Below, one piece after another: positions 5,695 to 7,672 of a DNA stretch of 7,672 nt. Below the pieces are notes generated by a model. That model saw only the letters and a program-made list of their open reading frames with translations. It made no database searches and was not told the DNA's origin. The DNA comes from Leucothrix mucor. Lineage in GTDB: Bacteria; Pseudomonadota; Gammaproteobacteria; Thiotrichales; Thiotrichaceae. The stretch spans positions 1 to 7,672 of the forward strand of contig DQUJ01000133.1 of NCBI GenBank assembly GCA_015662325.1, given 5' to 3'. Numbering within the stretch: the first letter of the stretch is position 1; each line of letters begins with the position of its first letter. Both the position numbers and the translations under genes were made by a program.

Positions 5695-7672
5695 ATGAAA
5701 AATAAAAACGCAACATTATCTAAGTGGGCTTATTTACCCCTTATATTTAGTTCTGCTGCAATACTTAGCACTCAAGTATCTGCAGGCCCTAGTCAGTCAT
5801 ACCCTGGCGGTCAGCAATACCAAGATGCACGCCAAGTGGGTTCTGCTAACTATAATTATGTCGGTGGTCGTACTCAAGTCGGCGGAAATATCACTGATGA
5901 TGGTGACATTAGCGTTGATTTAAACCACGCTTTTCGTGAAACAGAAAATTCAAGTTCTAGTATCGGCCTTTGGGGCGGTGTTGATCTTGATAAAGGCGAA
6001 TCACAAGATGGTGGAGCACAGTTGAACCATAACTGGGTTTCTCGTGATAAAGCGGGTAATGCAAAGCACGTTAATAAAGCCTTTGTAGCGTATGACCGTA
6101 ACGTTGATAAACATTCGAAAGTAACGGTAGGTTATGGGCAAGAAAGTGAGAATCTATTTTGGGAAGGCCACGTAAGTAAAGGTCTTTCTGATAAGAAGGT
6201 AGTTTCTACACAAGCTAACGGCAGAACCGTATCTAACAAATCTTATGATTATGGTGTTGGTGGTAGTGTGGGTACATTCCTTGAAGGGTCTAATATGCGT
6301 GTACGCGCAGGTCTAGATCACGAATGGGGCGATGATGTTGGCGCTGGCGAAAGTGATGCTCAAAACACAACTCTTTCTGCAGGCGTTGAGAAATTCTTTA
6401 AAGGTACAGGACACAGCGTAAGCTTAGATGTTGCTGCATCGAAGAAAGACGGCGGTACAGAATACGCTGGGTTTGATGATACAGAAACAAGTGCAAGCCT
6501 TGGTTACCATTATGATTTTGGTGGTGCAAGTATTTACCAACCTGATCAACGTTACCGTCGTGTACGTGTTGAAGTGCCAGGACATGGCAGACCTGCACGT
6601 TATGCACGTAAGCCAATTTACAAGCGCGTAGCGACTTATAAAAATGTACCTACTTATGGCAAGAAAACAATTAAGAAGCCATTTAAGCAGTTAGTAAAAA
6701 GTACAATGGAACTAGAAGGACAAACCTTCTTTAAGTTAAACAGCTCTAAGTTGATTCCATCGGCTAAAACACGTTTGAATCAAATCGCTCAACAAATTCG
6801 TTCAAACGGATACCGTGGCGCGATTCGCATTACAGGTAATACCTGTGGCTTAGGAGACCCTACGTACGATCAGCGTTTATCAGAGCAACGTGCAAAAGCA
6901 GTAAGAGCGTATTTAATTAGCCGAGGCTTTAAAGCAGATACTTTGATTGCTCGCGGTTTAGGTAAAGGTCATCCAAAATACCCTAATACTCCATCACAAG
7001 GTTTTAAGAACCGTCGTGTCGATATTGAATATGTAACGGAGCGTAAATCATACAAAACAGGTTACCGCACTGAACAACAAACGGTTCGTACGGGTACACG
7101 TCGTGTTGCGACAGGTTTCAAGAACGTAGCAGCAGGTTACAAGAATGTAATGATTGATAGCGGTTCTGCTGGTTCACCCCGTGTGATATGGAGAACAGAA
7201 GCGGTTAAGACAGCTCCTGCTTGGATCAAGCGTGCATTGCATAACAATATTAAGCATAACCGTGGGGTTAATACCTATACTACAACAGCAGGTAGTGGAT
7301 TAACTGGTAATACAGCGCCTACTGCAGTTGATGATACAAGAACGACTGCGTGTAGTACTCAACCAGTTACGATTGATGTTGTTGGGAATGATATTGATGA
7401 TGGCGGTATCGCTAACCTCGTTGTGTCAAATCCTACTACACCAGCACACGGAACAGTTGAAGTTGTAAATAATCAGATTGTTTATACACCGGATGGGTCT
7501 GGCTGTGGTTTAACGGATACGTTCTCATATACTATTACTGATGCTCAAGGTCTTACCTCTACAGCAAATGTAACGATTAATATGGCAGCTGCTCCAACAG
7601 ATCCAACAGATCCAACAGATCCAACAGATCCAACAGATCCAACAGATCCAACAGATCCAACAGATCCAACAG
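5695..7672 (+). CDS. Exported multidomain protein: beta-barrel-like region, OmpA domain, Ig-like domain, PTD repeat (3' end beyond window)
   Basis: The frame stays open from ATG 5695 to the window edge: 659 residues with no stop. Residues 1-30 are a signal peptide ending QVSA. Residues about 31-285 are Gly-rich with alternating polar/hydrophobic strands (ISVDLNHAF, KVTVGYGQE, MRVRAGLDHEW, ASLGYHYDFG), as in an outer-membrane beta-barrel. Residues 340-447 are an OmpA-type domain, with FFKLNSSKL, LSEQRAKAV (R399) and NRRVD (439-443). Where the family has T-D, it has T383-C384, so the usual diaminopimelate-contact Asp is missing. Basic Tyr/Lys/Arg repeats flank it (about 303-337 and 450-487). 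Residues 540-631 form a cadherin/Ig-like domain (APTAVDDT, DVVGNDID, DTFSYTITDAQG), with C553 and C604 possibly disulfide-linked. Residues from 634 on are PTD repeats. It is likely an outer-membrane or surface protein; orientation is uncertain. The OmpA domain is well supported; the barrel is inferred. Confidence 0.88.
   Translation, partial: MKNKNATLSKWAYLPLIFSSAAILSTQVSAGPSQSYPGGQQYQDARQVGSANYNYVGGRTQVGGNITDDGDISVDLNHAFRETENSSSSIGLWGGVDLDKGESQDGGAQLNHNWVSRDKAGNAKHVNKAFVAYDRNVDKHSKVTVGYGQESENLFWEGHVSKGLSDKKVVSTQANGRTVSNKSYDYGVGGSVGTFLEGSNMRVRAGLDHEWGDDVGAGESDAQNTTLSAGVEKFFKGTGHSVSLDVAASKKDGGTEYAGFDDTETSASLGYHYDFGGASIYQPDQRYRRVRVEVPGHGRPARYARKPIYKRVATYKNVPTYGKKTIKKPFKQLVKSTMELEGQTFFKLNSSKLIPSAKTRLNQIAQQIRSNGYRGAIRITGNTCGLGDPTYDQRLSEQRAKAVRAYLISRGFKADTLIARGLGKGHPKYPNTPSQGFKNRRVDIEYVTERKSYKTGYRTEQQTVRTGTRRVATGFKNVAAGYKNVMIDSGSAGSPRVIWRTEAVKTAPAWIKRALHNNIKHNRGVNTYTTTAGSGLTGNTAPTAVDDTRTTACSTQPVTIDVVGNDIDDGGIANLVVSNPTTPAHGTVEVVNNQIVYTPDGSGCGLTDTFSYTITDAQGLTSTANVTINMAAAPTDPTDPTDPTDPTDPTDPTDPTDPT
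7594..7672 (+). repeat. Perfect 9-bp tandem repeat encoding Pro-Thr-Asp
   Basis: The unit CCAACAGAT occurs eight full times (7594-7665) plus seven bases, with no sequence variation, and runs off the window. Each unit encodes PTD, so copy number changes keep the reading frame and only alter the length of a rigid acidic linker. Lack of third-position divergence points to recent expansion or ongoing slippage. Confidence 0.95.

Noticed and set aside
6398..6631. His-rich minus-strand ORF and overlapping + strand ORF inside the barrel/OmpA gene
   Set aside because: They are shadow frames of the long + strand frame, which carries clear domain motifs through this stretch.
7594..7672. CRISPR array or minisatellite of non-coding type
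   Set aside because: The 9-bp units have no spacers and stay in the reading frame as PTD codons.

Overview
The window looks like chromosomal DNA of a moderately AT-rich Gram-negative bacterium, most likely a gammaproteobacterium. HemW and KsgA resemble gammaproteobacterial versions, and two exported OmpA-family proteins imply an outer membrane with anchored peptidoglycan. Genus and species cannot be read from the sequence.

Layout from left to right. (1) Positions 2-160 hold the 3' end of an unrecognised + strand gene. Its stop is followed five bases later by a 56-bp element (166-221) with the layout of an integron attC site, so the gene appears to be the last cassette of an integron array or of an attC cluster. 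The array ends against hemW, whose stop codon is only 15 bp away. (2) On the minus strand, ksgA (16S rRNA dimethyltransferase) and hemW (radical-SAM haem chaperone) form a two-gene housekeeping operon. A strong intrinsic terminator separates it from the genes upstream, and a possible ksgA promoter overlaps that terminator. (3) Also on the minus strand, a four-helix membrane protein of unknown function is followed 18 bp later by an 811-residue exported protein. This protein has a Pro/Met-rich head, a coiled coil of about 460 residues, three thrombospondin type-3 calcium repeats and a C-terminal OmpA peptidoglycan-binding domain. (4) A 464-bp divergent intergenic region (5231-5694) is rich in inverted repeats. 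It holds a symmetric promoter/operator-like palindrome, a terminator-like hairpin overlapped by a competing pairing, a short leader ORF inside a hairpin, and a good ribosome binding site. (5) On the + strand from 5695 to the window edge is a long open frame with no stop in the window: signal peptide, probable beta-barrel region, OmpA domain flanked by basic Tyr/Lys/Arg repeats, an Ig/cadherin-like domain, and a Pro-Thr-Asp repeat made of perfect 9-bp DNA units.

Working picture (inference): the divergent genes form an envelope module. One arm makes a membrane protein and a long calcium-binding periplasmic tether. The other makes an outer-membrane or surface protein with an atypical OmpA domain. 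The most unusual signals are the attC-bearing cassette end, the attenuator-like divergent leader, and the domain architecture of the truncated + strand protein.
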